Source of the DNA: Epiperipatus broadwayi
Taxonomy: Eukaryota > Onychophora > Udeonychophora > Euonychophora > Peripatidae
Assembly: GCA_028023455.1 (NCBI GenBank)
Contig: JAQFVV010013068.1
Span: forward strand, 124,001-188,000
Direction: 5' to 3'
Length of the DNA: 64,000 bases
In this document: positions 23,370-34,023 of the stretch, piece after piece
How the letters are laid out: every line of letters starts with the position of its first letter
Position numbering within the stretch: the first letter of the stretch is position 1
Program-made: the position numbers and the translations under genes
Notes under the pieces: generated by a model
What the model was told of the DNA's origin: nothing
Database searches by the model: none
Seen by the model: only the letters and a program-made list of their open reading frames with translations

Positions 23370-23480
23370 ACTTATTTGAAGTCATAAAGAGGGCAGCTAA
23401 GTTGCGCCTAGATTTCTGGTCTAGCGGCGCGCATTCTCGATTGATGTGTGGAAGATCCTGTTTTGCCTCTGGAGAAAGGG
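23370..23480 (+). repeat. GC-richer tRNA-like island
   Basis: The stretch holds a perfect-looking box A (TGGTCTAGCGG, about 23419) and CpG-rich flanks (GCGGCGCGCATTCTCG) in AT-rich surroundings. A degenerate box B (CCTGTTTTGCCTC) follows at tRNA-like distance. It may be a SINE head related to a Glu/Asp-type tRNA. No acceptor stem was found. Confidence 0.35.
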
Positions 23481-23721
23481 GTAAAGAAGATTATGCTTAA
23501 GAATAGGTTACATTAATGTGATAATTGTTTACTAAGAAATAGAAGCAGCATCTAGAAGCTAATAAATAACTAAGTAAAAGTTGGTTATGAGAAAGAAAAA
23601 TATTCAAGAATGACATGAAGAGTTAAATAGTTGTTAGAAATCAAAGTCTTTTGGAATAATTTGTGTTTAAAAGGAAATTGTGTATATGAAGATAATATGA
23701 CTATAACAGAAAAGAAGCTTA

Positions 23722-23906
23722 AAAAGAGGCAAAACTCTCCATACAGTAGCGCCACTCAGTGCAAGCCAGAGTAATCAATGGATGCCAGAAGGCTTGTGCA
23801 TAAAATCCCTACCTAGTGCCTACTCATCCAATATCATCACTGTGGCTTTCATTCAGTGAAGAGCTTTGGACCTGAGAGCACTGCGCCTAGAAATGGTGAT
23901 CACGTG
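23722..23906. mobile_element. F2 copy, single arm, with perfect 14-bp TSD
   Basis: The insert starts 'aaaagaggcaaaactctcca', carries 'cactcagtgcaagccagagt' and 'gcctactcatccaat', and ends 'aaatggtgatcacgtg'. It is flanked by the identical repeat agaaaagaagctta at 23708-23721 and 23907-23920. The interior is the first part of F2 joined to its opposite terminus, with the middle deleted. Confidence 0.9.
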
Positions 23907-24129
23907 AGAAAAGAAGCTTATGGCTTTTTTAAAAACAAAAGATTCCAATAAAGTTTAAAGTAATAAAAAAATTGGGAATCTAACATTAAATAAAAGTTAT
24001 CATACTGATGATGATTGCAATATAATTTTATAATTAATAATTATTTGAGTCAAATAGATTGATTTGTAAATTAATAAATACGAGTATTGTTTAAAAGTGT
24101 ATAATATTTAATACACACAGTTATTGTAT

Positions 24130-24660
24130 TAATTATTTATTGGACTATTTCCATCATCAAATATTGCTTTTAGAAAAATTCAAATTTTATTTAAATTTTT
24201 AAAATACATTTAAATGATAGTAATAGCACAAAAGTTACCATATAATACAATGATTTGAGTGGTTTTTTAATTCTCCTCTCTTCTTCAGGTATTGCTGGAC
24301 TGACCAGTGACAATGCTAGAATGCGAATCGAACCTAGATCTTTTAAATTCATGAATATGGAGTTTTAAGGTGATATTTTAATCAACTGAGCTATTCTGCC
24401 AAAGACTAGAGTCTTATTTTAAAATTCAATAATCTAAAAGGTTCAGGTTCAATTCTTGTGATAGTACTGTCACTGGTCAGGCCAGCAACATCTGAACAAG
24501 AGAGGGAAATAATACCACTCAAAATATTGTGTTAAATACTAACCTATGTCACATTACTAACAACTCAATGTAAATGGAAAATTTAAATAAAGTTTTTTTT
24601 TTTCTAAAAACACTCAATAATGTTAGATGATGGAAATAGTCCAACATAATTAATACTAAA
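24130..24660. mobile_element. SINE-A inverted pair (tRNA-derived)
   Basis: The - strand arm (24410 to 24130) starts with box A TAGCTCAGTTG and box B GGTTCGATTCG, then 'cactggtcag-ccagcaa', 'aacctatgt'-like and 'gatgatggaaatagtccaa'. The + strand arm (24411-24660) repeats the same order with a degraded box A. Together they form a 530-bp palindrome, which extends into flanking 'gtattaattat' and 'ataattaatac'. The tRNA-like heads meet in the middle. This is a SINE, not a working tRNA. Confidence 0.8.
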
Positions 24661-26109
24661 ATGTGATTATCACAAACTTTCAGATAATACAATTACTTAT
24701 TTAAAATTCTAGGAGATCATCATTGATGTTTTATTAATTTTTTAACTTGTGGATTATGTTAGATTTAATTTTTTTCTATTTTTGGATACAATAAAAAAAG
24801 AGAAAACCATGTTTAAAGAAGTTAAACTAGGAATATAAAATTCTAAGAATTTTTAAATAAATTCTAAATTGTCAGCATGTATTTATATTAAAAAAAAATA
24901 TTTAAAAAAGATATTCTAAGAAATTAAAGTTTATGTATAGTTAAACTGCAATGGATACAAAATGGTTTTATAATGTAAATGCTACAAGCTGTATCTCATA
25001 CCACTCCTAAGAAAAGCTGTTGTTTTATATAATTATCATTTCGAATTTGATTTTTTAAAAATTATAATCATTATCTGCAATAAGTATTGTAATATTTGGA
25101 TTACAAACTATAAAAATGGAGACACATAATTACTTCTACTGCTTTTAACTGGACTCGATTGTTTTCTCCAAATCAGTTATTATAAAGAAATAAATTTGGT
25201 TTTTATTATTACAAACATTTTTTACAATAAATATTGCAATATTTGTCTAAAAAAGTAAAAAATAATAATTATAATTTGTAAAACATGGAGAAAAATTACT
25301 TATGTTTAAATTACAAGTGGTATGAGATATCACTAATTCCAAAAAAGCACATAAAACTTATACTATGCGAGATAAATCCAAATTAATTTGATATTTTCAA
25401 AATGTAGCTATACTTGGAAAAATACTAAGATTAAATTAAACAATTCTACAAAGTTAAAGCATTTAAAAATTTATAATACTATCACATATCAGTTGTAGCC
25501 AATGCTGGTTCAATAGAAAAGAAAAATATATTGTACCACAACCCCCTTAACTACATATTGACATATAGTGACATATATATTATGATCAGGCCACCTTGGT
25601 CATAACTGGAACTGACTTATTAGCCCAATCATCAACAATGATGAGCATACTGTGCAATATTATCAGATTATAGCTTGTTGTTGATAATGTTAACTCCACA
25701 CAACCATATTTCCAGTTCATCATATGGGTAAAAACTCATATGACCAAAGAATACTAAAATATTTGTTACTTATGGTGAGACATATTATTGAATACCAAGA
25801 ACAGTGCCACTGGCAATATAGTTTTAATCCTATATCCTTTGAACACACCATGCCAACTCTGGATCATAAGTCTCAAGATAACAATGACAATAACAGTTTA
25901 TTCCTGTAGAAATATGTGAATAGTATTTACACCCTCTAAACCATTAGCATTACAACAATCATATTAAAAAAACAAACAAATATATATTACACACACACCT
26001 AATTATAAGTAAATACTTATACAATATATAGAAATAAATTAATATAGTTGATAATTAACAATTTAGAGAAAAAAATATTTATACATATTTATAAATATAG
26101 TAAAAATAA
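24661..26109. other. AT-rich interval without recognised feature
   Basis: Only short frames occur (for example 25724-25909), with no recognised motif. Confidence 0.4.
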
Positions 26110-26320
26110 GTATAGGGGATTTGAACTCACATTTTCAAGCACCCTTCAACTATACACACTGTCTCATACAACTGATACATATGTAAAAAAGATAAATAAT
26201 CACCAATATATGTATTTTGTGCTAAACCAGAACTCATTAATTGGTCCAGATTATCATCTCCCACACACATATATAATCAGTGCTCAGTTATATTAAGATA
26301 GCAAATCTTTATGCTATAAT
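26110..26320. repeat. F1 single-orientation fragment
   Basis: The family order is preserved: 'ggggatttgaactcacattt', 'aaaagataaataatcaccaa', 'gctaaaccagaactcatta', 'tggtccagattatcatctcc' and 'tatattaagatagc'. It has no inverted partner and no clear TSD. The frame at 26048-26296 is repeat-derived. Confidence 0.8.
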
Positions 26321-26857
26321 ATTCCTTGCAATAACTTTTGTTTCCTTTCACAAAGTTTTGATGTATATTTCCCAATTATTCAAAGTTTAAAATAAGTTAT
26401 TTATTTCAATAAAAAATAAAAATTGTTAGTGTACTAACATGATTATATTAATGTTCTGTTTGGCATTTGCCTAGAATGTATTATGTGAACACGATTGTTA
26501 TATTACTTATGTGGTTGGGTAAATTGAAGAAAGTTTGTGTAATGTGTGAGATACTCAGAACAGAACTTGTTTTAATGATTAGAGTGTTTTGTATAAGCTT
26601 AAGTTTACAATTGCCTAATCTAAAAAGCTGAGTTGATTGGAGTTGAGAAACAGGAAGAAGGTAGTGAGTTTAATGACCAGATGTCATCAAAGGCTTTACT
26701 GGAGGCAAGGAGCTGATCATGTTGAGTATTTGATAAAACAGCAGTTTGGCTTATGAGAGTGGTAATTCCGTGTTTTGCATCTTACAATCCATATGGCATA
26801 AAGGACAGGTGGAAAGTCTTATTATTAAAAAATGTTGCATTATGAATGACATTTTCA
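26321..26857. other. Interval with no firm feature
   Basis: The - strand near 26700 reads DQLLASSKAFDDIW, which loosely recalls RT motif A but lacks supporting motifs. Confidence 0.25.
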
Positions 26858-26871
26858 AGTGAGAGAATTAT

Positions 26872-26927
26872 TAAACAATTCAAAACAAAACAACACTCTC
26901 CATATAGATAGTGATCATGTGATGTTT
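26872..26927. mobile_element. 56-bp F2 mini-insertion with perfect 14-bp TSD
   Basis: Only the two ends of F2 remain ('aacaacactctccatatag' joined to 'agtgatcatgtgatgttt'). The direct repeat agtgagagaattat is identical on both sides (26858-26871 and 26928-26941). This defines the F2 termini and shows that most of the element is dispensable for insertion, or was lost afterwards. Confidence 0.85.
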
Positions 26928-27234
26928 AGTGAGAGAATTATATTAGTTCTTATGATGGAGTTGATGATGATCATATCTTTTAGTGTTTTAAGTCCTGGGA
27001 ATTGGTGGAGCACAGACTACATATTGGGTAGATGCTAGAAAGACCTTTTCAGTGATGAAAAACCAATTCATGGAAAGCACATTGAGATTAATATTAATAG
27101 AAGTCAAGGAATTTGGGTTCCAGACTCCATCTTTTGAAGTATGTAATTAGTCTTTGGTTGGTTATGTTTAGACTGTTTTTAACAGGCTGTTTATTAAAGT
27201 TGATTAGGCTGTACACTTCGTATAGAGTGATTTT

Positions 27235-27660
27235 TCAGTCAAGGTTAGTGGGCATGATCGGGTTATATAGTTTTAAGTGTTCAACTAGTGATAATATCCA
27301 TGACTTGGTAAAAGGTGATGGACGATCAGTCGGTACAACTTTTTCAATAATGTTGGAATACCCAGAGTTGATAAGATTATGCAGAGTATTGTGGGTTTTT
27401 TTGTAGTGTGCCTGCTTGTATCTAGTGGAATGACAGGCCATTGTACCTGCATGGCCACTGTATACCTCACAAGCTAATTGCTACTGTCCTTCCTCTCCAG
27501 AGAAGTTTAGTGCATAATTGTTGTTTTGAAACTGTTTTGAAATTTTAATGAATGGAAAATAATATGAGATTTTTGGCATTACGATCATGTTGAGGAGGCC
27601 TACCTTTCCATATAGTGAGAAGTAGACTCTAGAGAGTGAAGTGGTGATAGATAAAATGAG
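27235..27660 (-). pseudogene. Possible relic of a further non-LTR element (uncertain)
   Basis: On the - strand near 27540-27620 the translation gives SLYGKVGLLNMIVMPKISYY, resembling the 'GRINxIKMNxLPKxxYLF' block after the RT of L1/Tx1-type elements. The downstream open stretch (27235-27441) contains CHSTRYKQAHYKKTHNTLHN, which I do not recognise. No RT catalytic motif was found upstream. It may equally be chance. Confidence 0.25.
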
Positions 27661-28436
27661 TTATTCATTCACTATATGCAGATTGTAATCAAATTTTTCT
27701 TTTTTTAAAAAGAAATGTGAAATTCTACAAAGTTTAGTAAAATAGTCATGGCATTTCTCCAATATTAGCTGGCGATTCTCTCAATTCATTTTTCCTTGGT
27801 CAGGCATGTTTAACTATTTACAGTGAGAGCAATTAAGTTTTTTTTTTCCATGCTAGGTTATTCAGCTCTAGGCATTTCACCTTCTTCCTCCATGTAGCAC
27901 AGTGTAGTTGAAGGATGAAATGCTTAAGTTTCTTATCAAGCCATTTATTTAATTTTAATGTATGTTTGTATAAAACCATTGCATATTTGATTTATATTAT
28001 ACACCTTTTTACTTTTCAATTTCTAGTGCATATATATGTTTTACGATGGTTTTCACAATAAAATCTGCAAACTCATATTCTCCAAACTGTAGACTGGACT
28101 GACTACTGAGCTTATGACAGACCTTTTATATGTTACAGACTTAATTACTTTCATTCAAATTCTCTAGTGTGTTTGTCAATAAGCCGATTATTTAACCAAA
28201 AAATCTCTTTACAACTATTATCAAAGTCTGTTTTTTGATAAACACACACACAAATTATAATGATTCATCATGATTGAAAACAGAGAGGCAGAGAAAATAG
28301 ATAAAATATTTTTTGTTTTAGTACTATGAACTTATTCATTTTAAAGTAGTTAGTTAAAACTTCTATTTGATTAATTTTAATAAAACTATTTTCTCTTCTC
28401 TTCTTTTTTTCCAAAACTGATTATCACCACCAGTTT
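27661..28436. other. AT-rich interval without recognised feature
   Basis: No feature was supported. Confidence 0.35.
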
Positions 28437-28527
28437 AATGTATTTATTAGCTTCTTCTAACTCATCATTATCAAATTTTCATTTCCTTATTTTGAGAAAT
28501 TCATCAAATGTTACTTCAGTCTTTTAA
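28437..28527 (-). mobile_element. RTE-like fragment, downstream side of an F1 insertion
   Basis: The segment 'tagcttcttctaactcatca' followed by 'ttacttcagtctttta' matches 31150-31230 of the best copy. It encodes, on the - strand, the KTKVMF to YKYLGQ region. It continues at 29396 after the F1 insertion. Confidence 0.8.
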
Positions 28528-29395
28528 GGGATTCGAAATCAGACTTTCACACGACTCTTAGCTCTCCATGCATCTCATTGCTGACCCACTTAAGGCATAT
28601 ACATGTTGAAAAGATAAATAAACACCAATAACCATATTTCATGCTAAACCAGCAATCATCAGTTGGTCCAGTTTACTATCTCCACTCATATATACAATCA
28701 GTGCTCAGCTTTATATTAAGATGGCCAATCTTTATATTTTAATGGACAGGCTTCAAACTATTCTGACCCAGAATTCTTCAGTCATCCATTTCATTGAAAA
28801 TCTGATGACGGAACATTCAAAGCTGATGTTAGTGCCAAGGTTGTCATCCTACCCATGTTGACCATTTAGTCATTTTGACCCTTCATGTACTGGAGAATAA
28901 TCCATTTACATACATATGCGAGAAATGGGCAGACCTTTAATGCACTATGTTTTTTAATATGTAAATTAATACCCTGTACAGGCTTACACACACCTGCACA
29001 TATATAATGTAATATATAAAGGATTCAAACACAGATTTTCATAAGATGGCAAGGAGAGCTAAGGGTCATGTGAAAGTGTGAGCTCGAATCCCTTATATAT
29101 TATATCATATATGTGCAGGTGTGGTTTGAAACCTGTCTATTAAAGTATGAAGATTGGCTATCTTAATATAAAGCTGAGCATTGATTGTATATATGTGTGA
29201 AGATAGTAATCTGAACCAACTGATAATTGCTGGTTTAGCACAAAATATGTATATTGGTGATTATTTGTCTTTTCAACGTGTGTATGATCAGGTGGGTCAG
29301 CAATATGAGATAACATGGAGAGCTAAGGAGTGTATGAAAGTCTGAGTTCATACATTTTATATGTGCAGCTGTGTGTAAGCCTTACAGTGTATTAA
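28528..29395. mobile_element. F1 inverted dimer inserted into an RTE-like copy, perfect 13-bp TSD
   Basis: The forward arm (28528-about 29040) starts 'gggattcgaaatcagacttt'. The inverted arm (about 29041-29395) carries 'gtgtatgaaagtctgagttc'. The direct repeat ttcagtcttttaa is present at 28515-28527 and 29396-29408, with host RTE sequence on both sides. Removing the insert and one repeat restores collinearity with the RTE copy at 31230-31330. This is the cleanest insertion in the window. Confidence 0.92.
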
Positions 29396-29720
29396 TTCAG
29401 TCTTTTAAACAATTATTTTTAATCCTACTTTTTTACTTTTATCTGATAACTCTTGCAGCATTTTGCCAATTTCTAAAGCATTATTTGCAAAAAACAATTA
29501 TACCATCTGCAACATATACATGACTAAAATATTCTCCATTTATTTTTATTCTTTTAGCATCCCATTTTAATCCACAAAATATTTCTGGTAAAACTGTTGT
29601 AAAAAGTTGTGGAGGTATGGAGTCACCTTGCCATAAACTCTTGTCAATGTTAATCTTTTTACTATTATTATGTAATTTTAAACAATTTATAATGTTCAAA
29701 TTAATTTGAAAAGGTATAAG
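29396..29720 (-). mobile_element. RTE-like fragment, RT palm side of the F1 insertion
   Basis: The - strand open stretch 29481-29699 reads LWQGDSIPPQLFTTVLPEIF and VADGIIVFC, a decayed RT palm. The F-A-D-D box has become VADG, so one catalytic Asp is lost. It is collinear with 31270-31520 of the best copy. Confidence 0.85.
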
Positions 29721-30025
29721 AAAGTCTTATACACTGAGCCAGCGTTCATTAGATCACTGCCAGAATCATAATGCTGAATAAAAATGCTTAGTTAAAAATG
29801 TGCTTTTATATAAATGTGATGCAATATGTAAATTAGGTTCAGTATGTAAAAGAAACAATTAGATGTCACATATTTTTGATAATGGGATGCAGGAATGCTT
29901 TTTTGTTGATGGAACATGAATCCCTTGCAATATAGTCCAAACCTCTTTCTATTTTCTTTTTATATCATCTCTCTTAGCACATATTGATCTTATATTGGAG
30001 TGCAAAAAGGTGTCACTTGTAGAAA

Positions 30026-30395
30026 GCTCATAATCAAACAATATTGACCTGTATTCATGATTTTGTTTTATTGTATAAGTACATGTGCTGGGTAAGGCTC
30101 ATTGATTCTTTGATGAAGATTCACTGTAGTATCACAGAAATATAGGACGGAGCAGGGAATTAGCTTTAGATTGACCCATAACTTAACAATCTATTAAACA
30201 ATGCAAAAGACAGGATGCCTATCATACACATGCCTCAAGTTGTACATAAAATTTCATATCCTGTGCATTTTGTAGTTCTCTGCATTATGATGAATCTCAT
30301 GCCAACAAATCAATGAGAATTTCCCAGCACACATATTTATACAATAAAACTAAACAAAATCATGAATGCAGGTCAATCTTTTTTGATCAGGAACT
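30026..30395. repeat. F4: terminal-inverted-repeat element, about 370 bp
   Basis: The left end 'ttgacctgtattcatgattt' continues to 'gtgctggg' (about 30043-30093). It is mirrored by 'cccagcac' (about 30336) continuing to 'aatcatgaatgcaggtcaa'. Weaker pairing continues inward ('ggctcattgattctttga' with 'aaatcaatgagaa'). There is a single copy with no coding capacity, and no TSD was confirmed. Confidence 0.7.
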
Positions 30396-30751
30396 TACTA
30401 TGACCCTCCAATGCAAGAACAATATTTGTCAAGAGAGATGAGAGGGAAAGAAAATATAAAGAGGCTTGGGTTACTGCAAAAATCTACATTCCATCAAGAA
30501 AAAAGATTCCAGCAACCCATTATAAAAAAAATGGAATGTGTAATTATTTCCTTTACATCATCATCATCATCAACCATTATCAATCCACTGCAGGATGAAG
30601 GTCTCTCCAAGTTTAATCCATTTCTCTGATCTTTAGTTTTTCTTCTCCACATCATCCCTGCACACCCTCTTATTTCATCCATCCATATCACATGTGGTCT
30701 CTTTCTGGGTCTTTTACAATCTCTTGGAATCCAGTTTAAAATTTCAATTGT

Positions 30752-31324
30752 TCATCTATTATCATCTCTTCTAGCAACATGTCCAGCCCAACTCCACTTC
30801 AATCTTTTAATTTTCTCAATGAGGTCAGAAACACCTGTTTGTTCTCTTACCCATCCATTGTGTTTTCGATCTCTTCTTGTTACTCCCAACATACATCTCT
30901 CCATACTTCTTTGAGTGGTCTGAAGTCTCTGTATTGCTCTTCCATTAAGTGTCCAAGTCTCATTTCCATAAGTAAGAACTGGTAAAACACCTTTATTAAA
31001 AACCTTCCTTTTTAAACATATAGAAATATTTCTTTTTAGTATCAAGTTATTTCTACCAAAAACATTCCAACCAAGTTTAATTCTATGATTAATTTTCTCC
31101 ATTATGTTTCCATCTGTATTAATAATCTGACCAAGGTATTTGTAACTGTTAACTTCTTCTAATTCATCATAATCAATCTTTATTTTCATGCTTTGAGCAA
31201 ATCGATTAAACATTACTTTAGTCTTTTTAACATTTATCTTTAGTCCTACTTTCATCTGATAACTCCTGCAACATTTCCTGCAGCTTTGAAGCATTATTTG
31301 CAAAAACAAGTACATCATCTGCAA
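30752..31324 (-). pseudogene. RTE-like protein, post-RT connection and C-terminal domain
   Basis: The 190-residue frame starts at the remnant of the catalytic box. Motifs in order are INVKKTKVMFN (about 30-40), SYKYLGQIINTDGN (about 60-75), LILKRNISICLKRKVF (about 95-110), VLPVLTYGNETWTL (about 113-126), RSMERCMLGVTRRDRK (about 138-153) and LKWSWAGHVARRDDN (to the end). The C-terminal domain continues in another frame (30494-30691) with WMDEIRGCAGMMWRR. The first Met is not a natural start. Confidence 0.85.
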
Positions 31325-31433
31325 AATCTGAATGACTTAAATAATCTCCATTTACTTTCACTCCTTTAGTTTCCCATTTTAATCCACAAATACTTCTTGC
31401 AGCACTGCTGTAAAAAGTTTTGGAGATATAGAG

Positions 31434-31676
31434 TCACCTTGTCTTACACCTTTTCTCAATGTTGATTTTCCGAGTATCATTATGTAATCTAATTGTTGCT
31501 GTTGCACTTTTATAAATATTCTTTAAAATATGACAATATCCTGGATCTATACCTTGCTGATCCAATGCTTTAATCACTGAAGAAATGTTTATAGAATCAA
31601 ATGTCTTTTCATAATCTACAAATCCAAAACATAATGACAACTCATATTCATTTGTCCTTTCTATAACTTCTCTCAA
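31434..31676 (-). pseudogene. RTE-like protein, RT palm fragment
   Basis: The 80 residues include GFVDYEKTFDSI, RT motif A with its catalytic Asp intact, and IRLHNDTRKINIEK. The frame breaks at the following 'QGDS' block (CKTR instead of VRQGDS), a frameshift from a small deletion. Confidence 0.85.
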
Positions 31677-31852
31677 TACCTGGATATGATCTACTGCACT
31701 AAAACCACTTTTAAATCCAGCTTGTTCTCTTGGTGGAAATCCAATGTTCTCTATAGATGAGTTATAATTATCTTGGTAAAATTTTTATATAAAACTGACA
31801 AAAGGCTGATAGCTGAAATTTCTAATATCTTCTTTATCACCTCTTTTAAATA

Positions 31853-32485
31853 TTAAATATTATTACTGCACTTCAGTACATCTTTATCATTTAGACATTT
31901 GGTATATAACTTTGCTAAAATATTTTCTATTTCTTCCCCTGCTTCTTTTAATATATCAATTATAATTCCATCATTACCTGGAATCTTTCCTTTCGTCATA
32001 CATTTAATTGCATGTCTCACTTCATTTAAAATTCTGGGCAATTTGGAAGATGTAATAGATATAGGAGGTACTTGTTCTTTATTACTATATAATTCTTGAT
32101 AAAAATCTATCAATTTAATGATGTCATCTCTGTTTTTAGTAATAATTCCATCTTTTTTTCTTATTGCAGATATAAATTTCCTACCAATACCAAAGAGTTG
32201 TTTAACATTCTTGAGACTTTTATTCTCTTCTACAGCTTTCCTTACTAGTTCACAGTTATACTTTCTTATATCATTTTCAACTCTTTTCCGCACCATTTTA
32301 CAAAATTCGAAATATTCAATTCTTTTTAATGCATCATTTTTATATATCTTCATATTCCTTCTTTTCTTCATAAATTCTCTAGTCTCAGTAGAAATTTTAT
32401 TAGTCAATTGCTGCTTTTTTCTACCAGCTATCTTTGTTGCCGTTTTTAAAAGTGTATCAGTTATTTTCATATTAATTTCATTCAA
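31853..32485 (-). pseudogene. RTE-like protein, linker and RT N-terminal part
   Basis: The 210-residue frame covers the endonuclease-RT linker, rich in Lys and Arg (KKQQLTNKISTETREF, KRVENDIRKYNCEL). The RT entry motifs follow: HAIKCMTKGKIPGNDGI (about 160-176) and DILKEAGEEIENILAKLY. It is the longest surviving frame in the window. It stops before RT motif A, which lies in the next piece (31434-31676). Confidence 0.85.
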
Positions 32486-32536
32486 ATCTGAGTCATGTTC
32501 AAAATCTACTAATACCTGAAACCGATTTGTAAGTTC

Positions 32537-33133
32537 TTATTTAAATTCATTAGAATGTTTCTGAAGATTAAGAATATCAACTGTACATATTGTTTTTCTT
32601 AATAATTTTTGTCTCTCTAGTTTTACATTAACACGTATCTTACACCTTACTAATCGATGATCACTTCCTGTGTTAAATTTATTAAGAATATTACAATCTT
32701 GAAATATGCTTTTCCTGTTAGTCAAAATATAATTCAATTCTGCTGTACCTTCATTTGGATGCTTCCATGTCCATTTCCTTTTAACATTTTTCTCAAAAAA
32801 AAAAAAAAAAAAATTCATAACATAAAGTTTTTCTTTTTCTGCAAACTCCACAAGTCTATGTCCTCTCTCATTTCTATTACCATAACCAAAATTACCTACA
32901 GCACTTTCATCTTTCATTTGTTTACTAATTCTAGCATTAAAGTCTCCCATAACAATTTTAAAATGTTGTTTACTCTGATCAAAAGCCTTTTGTACATCCA
33001 TATAAAAATCTTCTACTACTTCATCACTATGAGAACTTGTTGGGGCATAAACCTGAATTATCTGCATTTGGTATCTGCTATTAAGTTGTATAACTAATCT
33101 TGCCACTCTGTCCAATACACCATCAATCTCCAC
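32537..33133 (-). pseudogene. RTE-like protein, APE-type endonuclease domain
   Basis: The 198 residues carry most of the endonuclease: IIQVYAPTSSHSDEVVEDFY, VMGDFNARIS (metal/substrate Asp-Asn motif), GHRLVEFAEKEKLYV, RKWTWKHPN and GSDHRLVRCKIR (catalytic Asp-His). It would nick the target site for target-primed reverse transcription. An expanded T run at 32797-32813 adds extra Phe residues (NFFFFFFEKN), probably by slippage. The N-terminal strand of the domain (33134-33370) is in another frame after a small deletion. Confidence 0.88.
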
Positions 33134-34023
33134 AATATTGTTCTTCCACTTTTTATTTATAATGAATCCTACTCCACTTGTATTTCCAATATTTGTGCCT
33201 TTATAATAGAGTATATATCCACTTTTTAAATCAATTGTCTCACCTTTTCTTCTAACTTCACAAAGTCCAATTTTATATAAGACAGTTCTTCTTCTAATTC
33301 TTGCAATCTTCCTTCACTTGAAAGTGATCTGCAGTTGTAAGTACCTAAATAAAAAGTCATCATCAAATGGTAGCCTGAGTCCACAATCAGGGGATTCTTA
33401 GCACTCTCTGCTCTTGGCCACCAAATGCTGCCTTGGTTGGTGACTCTACAGCCTCCTGGGAATAAGGACCATGCTTTATTTTTGTCTGTTATAATTGTAT
33501 ATATGTATTGGAAAAATATTTATCATTTACACAGACATTCATTCTGCCTTATCAGGCACTGAGAAGAAAGACCATGGTGTTTCTTGATCTTAAACTCAGA
33601 GGTAAAAAGCCAATAAACTCACCATGCTGGCTAATGCATGTTGGTGAGCAGCCCATCCATGTTCATATAATATATGAAAAATCACATAGTAATAACAGCT
33701 GCAACGATAAGAACATATGGAGATTAGGAATTTGCCTGCTCGGTTACTTTAAGGCCTCCAAGAGGAATCAAAGGGTCTTCTTTCAGTTAATAGCAAACTC
33801 CTTTACATACCAAGTCTAATTTACATATTGGACCACATTTATATAGAGGCATATTTTTAACTGCACATTCTTATTCAGCACAATGAGACTGTCAGCAATC
33901 TGCTGAAAGTTGGCTCAGTGCATTTAAGAGTTTCTTATAGTTTGATTCACCTTTTCAGATTAATTTGAACATTACAAGTTGTTTAGAATTACAATAATTG
34001 TATAAAAAGAGTATACAATAATA

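Larger units (their letters stand above)
30554..33850 (-). mobile_element. RTE-like non-LTR retrotransposon, best-preserved copy (about 3.3 kb)
   Basis: On the - strand, in order: a 5' leader (33850-33480) and an APE endonuclease. The endonuclease N-terminus with GTYNCRSLSSEGRLQ is near 33320, then come IIQVYAPTSSH, GDFNARI (about 32930-32950) and SDHRLVR (about 32650). A linker follows, then the RT (GKIPGNDGI, FVDYEKTFDSI, a VADD-type box at about 31310) and a C-terminal domain with YKYLGQIINTDG and WAGHVARRDDN. The element ends in a (GAT)n tail at 30554-30570. There is no ORF1-like gag, which fits RTE-type single-ORF elements. Four open pieces are separated by frameshifts, so it is non-autonomous as it stands. 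The clade is assigned from motif memory and tail type. Confidence 0.9.

Noticed and set aside
32118-32519. 133-residue + strand frame
   Set aside because: It is antisense to the RTE-like linker/RT frame at 31853-32485. Its hydrophobicity mirrors Lys-rich codons.
32657-33097. 146-residue + strand frame
   Set aside because: It is antisense to the RTE-like endonuclease, whose motifs (GDFNARI, SDHRLVR) fix the coding strand as -.
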